DNA of 64,000 nt from the NCBI RefSeq assembly GCF_900105115.1, contig NZ_FNRV01000001.1, forward strand, positions 5,331,001 to 5,395,000, given 5' to 3'. The DNA is from Pseudomonas mohnii. Lineage in GTDB: Bacteria > Pseudomonadota > Gammaproteobacteria > Pseudomonadales > Pseudomonadaceae. Position 1 is the stretch's first letter, and every line of letters starts with the position of its first letter. The notes beneath the pieces were generated by a model that ran no database searches, had not been told where the DNA came from, and saw nothing but the letters and a program-made list of their open reading frames with translations. This document shows, in pieces, positions 62,922 to 64,000 of this stretch. Made by a program: the position numbers and the translations under genes.

Positions 62922-63809
62922 TCAATCTGCCGCAACAGCGGGCTTTGCGGCACTGCCCATCGTCATGGTGGCACCGACGGAAGCCAGAATGATGCACAGG
63001 ATGGCCATCCACTGTGACAGCGACAAGTACTCGTGGAGGAACAGCAACCCTGAAAGGGCGCCAATAGCGGGTTCAATACTCATTAATGTGCCGAAAGTCC
63101 TGGCCGGCATGCGTGTGAGGGCGACCATCTCCAGGGTGTAAGGCAGTGCGGTGGAGAGAATGGCGACGCCGAGGGCGATCGGGATCAGTGAGGGGGTCAG
63201 CAGCGCGGCCCCCGCATGAACAATCCCGATGGGGGCTACGAACAGCGCAGCAATCATTACCCCCAGCGCGGCGGTTTGCACACCATTGTCGGCACCGGCC
63301 TTTTGGCCGAAAAGAATGTACAGCGCCCAGCAGGCACCGGCCCCCAATGCATAACCGGCACCCACCAGATCGATGCTCGCTGTGGTTGCTCCTGTGGGAA
63401 TCAATAGCAGGAGACCGACAGCTGCCAGGGCGATCCATAAAAAGTCGATAGCTCGGCGTGAAGCGTAGATGGCAACCGCCAATGGCCCGGTGAACTCCAG
63501 CGCCACCGCGATCCCTAGCGGAACCGTGCGCAAAGACATATAGAAGAGGAAGTTCATTCCGCCCAGTGCCATGCCATAGACGATGACAGTGCGCAGCGAT
63601 TTTGCCGTGAGCTTCGCCCGCCATGGTCGGAGCAACAGCAGCATGATTACGCTGGCAAAGATCAGGCGCAGAGTGGTGGTTCCCTGTGCGCCGACAATAG
63701 GGAACATGCTTTTGGCCAGGGAGGCTCCGGACTGGATCGATGCCATGGCTATTAATAGCAGGCCGACCGAAAACAAGGTCGAGGCAAGGCTGCGAGGCTG
63801 ATCATTCAT
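62922..63809 (-). CDS. rhtA: RhtA-like EamA-family inner-membrane exporter
   Basis: This is a 295-residue protein with ten predicted helices in two EamA repeats. SGASLAKSMFPIVGAQGTTT near the N-terminus, VALEFTGPLAVAIYASRRAI and MSIEPAIGALSGLLFLHEYL are characteristic of the RhtA threonine/homoserine exporter. The ATG at 63809 is used, with a weak ribosome-binding site; an in-frame extension upstream is unlikely. It is followed by the lipoprotein gene 167 bases on. Confidence 0.85.
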   Translation of the reverse strand: MNDQPRSLASTLFSVGLLLIAMASIQSGASLAKSMFPIVGAQGTTTLRLIFASVIMLLLLRPWRAKLTAKSLRTVIVYGMALGGMNFLFYMSLRTVPLGIAVALEFTGPLAVAIYASRRAIDFLWIALAAVGLLLLIPTGATTASIDLVGAGYALGAGACWALYILFGQKAGADNGVQTAALGVMIAALFVAPIGIVHAGAALLTPSLIPIALGVAILSTALPYTLEMVALTRMPARTFGTLMSIEPAIGALSGLLFLHEYLSLSQWMAILCIILASVGATMTMGSAAKPAVAAD

Positions 63810-63943
63810 TGAGTGGCATCGTCCGAAGGTAGAGAGCTTGGGGTATTGTTCTTGGTAATGGGCAATATACTGCGCAATCGTTGCAGGCACGTCTATATAT
63901 AAGCGGTGATTTTGTCTGTCTGATAGAAAACCCAAATCAGTGC

Positions 63944-63971
63944 TTGACGACAGATTCTGGAAGCCTATAAT
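63944..63971 (+). promoter_or_regulatory. Strong sigma-70 promoter at the window end, rRNA-operon-like
   Basis: TTGACG (63944-63949), 16 bases, then TATAAT (63966-63971), preceded by an AT-rich stretch and followed by TTCGCCCCAC and GGCGCAGTCGAAACGG. This leader is close to what I recall from Pseudomonas 16S rRNA operons, so an rrn operon probably begins just past the window. Confidence 0.6.
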
Positions 63972-64000
63972 TCGCCCCACTTCCGGCGCAGTCGAAACGG

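Overview
The window reads as chromosomal DNA of a Pseudomonas of the fluorescens group. The base composition and codon use are uniformly GC-rich. Typical Pseudomonas REP-type palindromes sit between genes. Gene neighbourhoods match ones I recall from P. aeruginosa: roc2-dgt-yqjDEK, mobA-moaB-moeA, atu, dsbG/dsbD2-dsbRS and msuEDC-sfnR. I see no prophage, transposase, CRISPR array, rRNA or tRNA gene inside the window. The last 60 bases carry a strong promoter pointing off the right end, probably that of an rRNA operon.

Layout. 1-8.4 kb: the 3' end of a free-methionine sulfoxide reductase gene, then a leftward signalling operon (RocA2-like regulator, RocS2-like hybrid kinase, HD-GYP phosphodiesterase) and a receiver-only protein. 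8.4-16.4 kb: dgt, an EAL phosphodiesterase, the yqjD/E/K-like membrane-protein operon, an ammonium transporter with sigma-54/NtrC-type sites, a LexA-box gene, a pseudouridine synthase and small envelope proteins. 16.4-24.2 kb: molybdenum cofactor genes (mobA, moaB, moeA), a YegS lipid kinase, a NarL-type two-component system, a degenerate HPt-like protein and a frameshifted cheV behind a FliA-type promoter. 24.3-26.2 kb: a MOSC protein, ppnP and an exonuclease. 26.2-35.4 kb: the acyclic terpene (citronellol/geraniol) catabolic operon atuABCDEF with divergent atuR and two operator palindromes. 35.4-42.9 kb: a solute-binding protein, a hydrolase, and the periplasmic disulfide genes dsbG, tlpA-like and dsbD, divergent from a two-component system. 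43-46.4 kb: a GNAT enzyme, a PepSY membrane-protein operon and a VOC protein. 46.6-53.8 kb: organosulfur scavenging (sfnB-like monooxygenase, MetI/MetQ-like transporter parts, and the msuE-msuD-msuC-sfnR operon). 54-64 kb: a lipoprotein, a LysE exporter, a cysteine desulfurase, aminopeptidase P, LysR/quinone oxidoreductase, an isomerase/SDR/TetR group, a lipoprotein and an RhtA-like exporter.

How it fits together. Three themes recur. The first is cyclic-di-GMP and two-component signalling at the left end, where HD-GYP and EAL proteins lie around a Roc-like phosphorelay. The second is nutrient scavenging under dedicated regulators: nitrogen (amt), terpenes (atu) and sulfonates/sulfones (sfn/msu). 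The third is envelope redox maintenance (Dsb proteins, PepSY proteins). No clearly undescribed large system is evident. The most unusual items are the frameshifted cheV at a seven-G run, the HD-GYP gene inside the roc operon, the receiver-only RocR-like protein, the LexA-box gene of unknown function, and the sulfur transporter genes without an ATPase. All functional calls come from reading the sequences; no database search was run.
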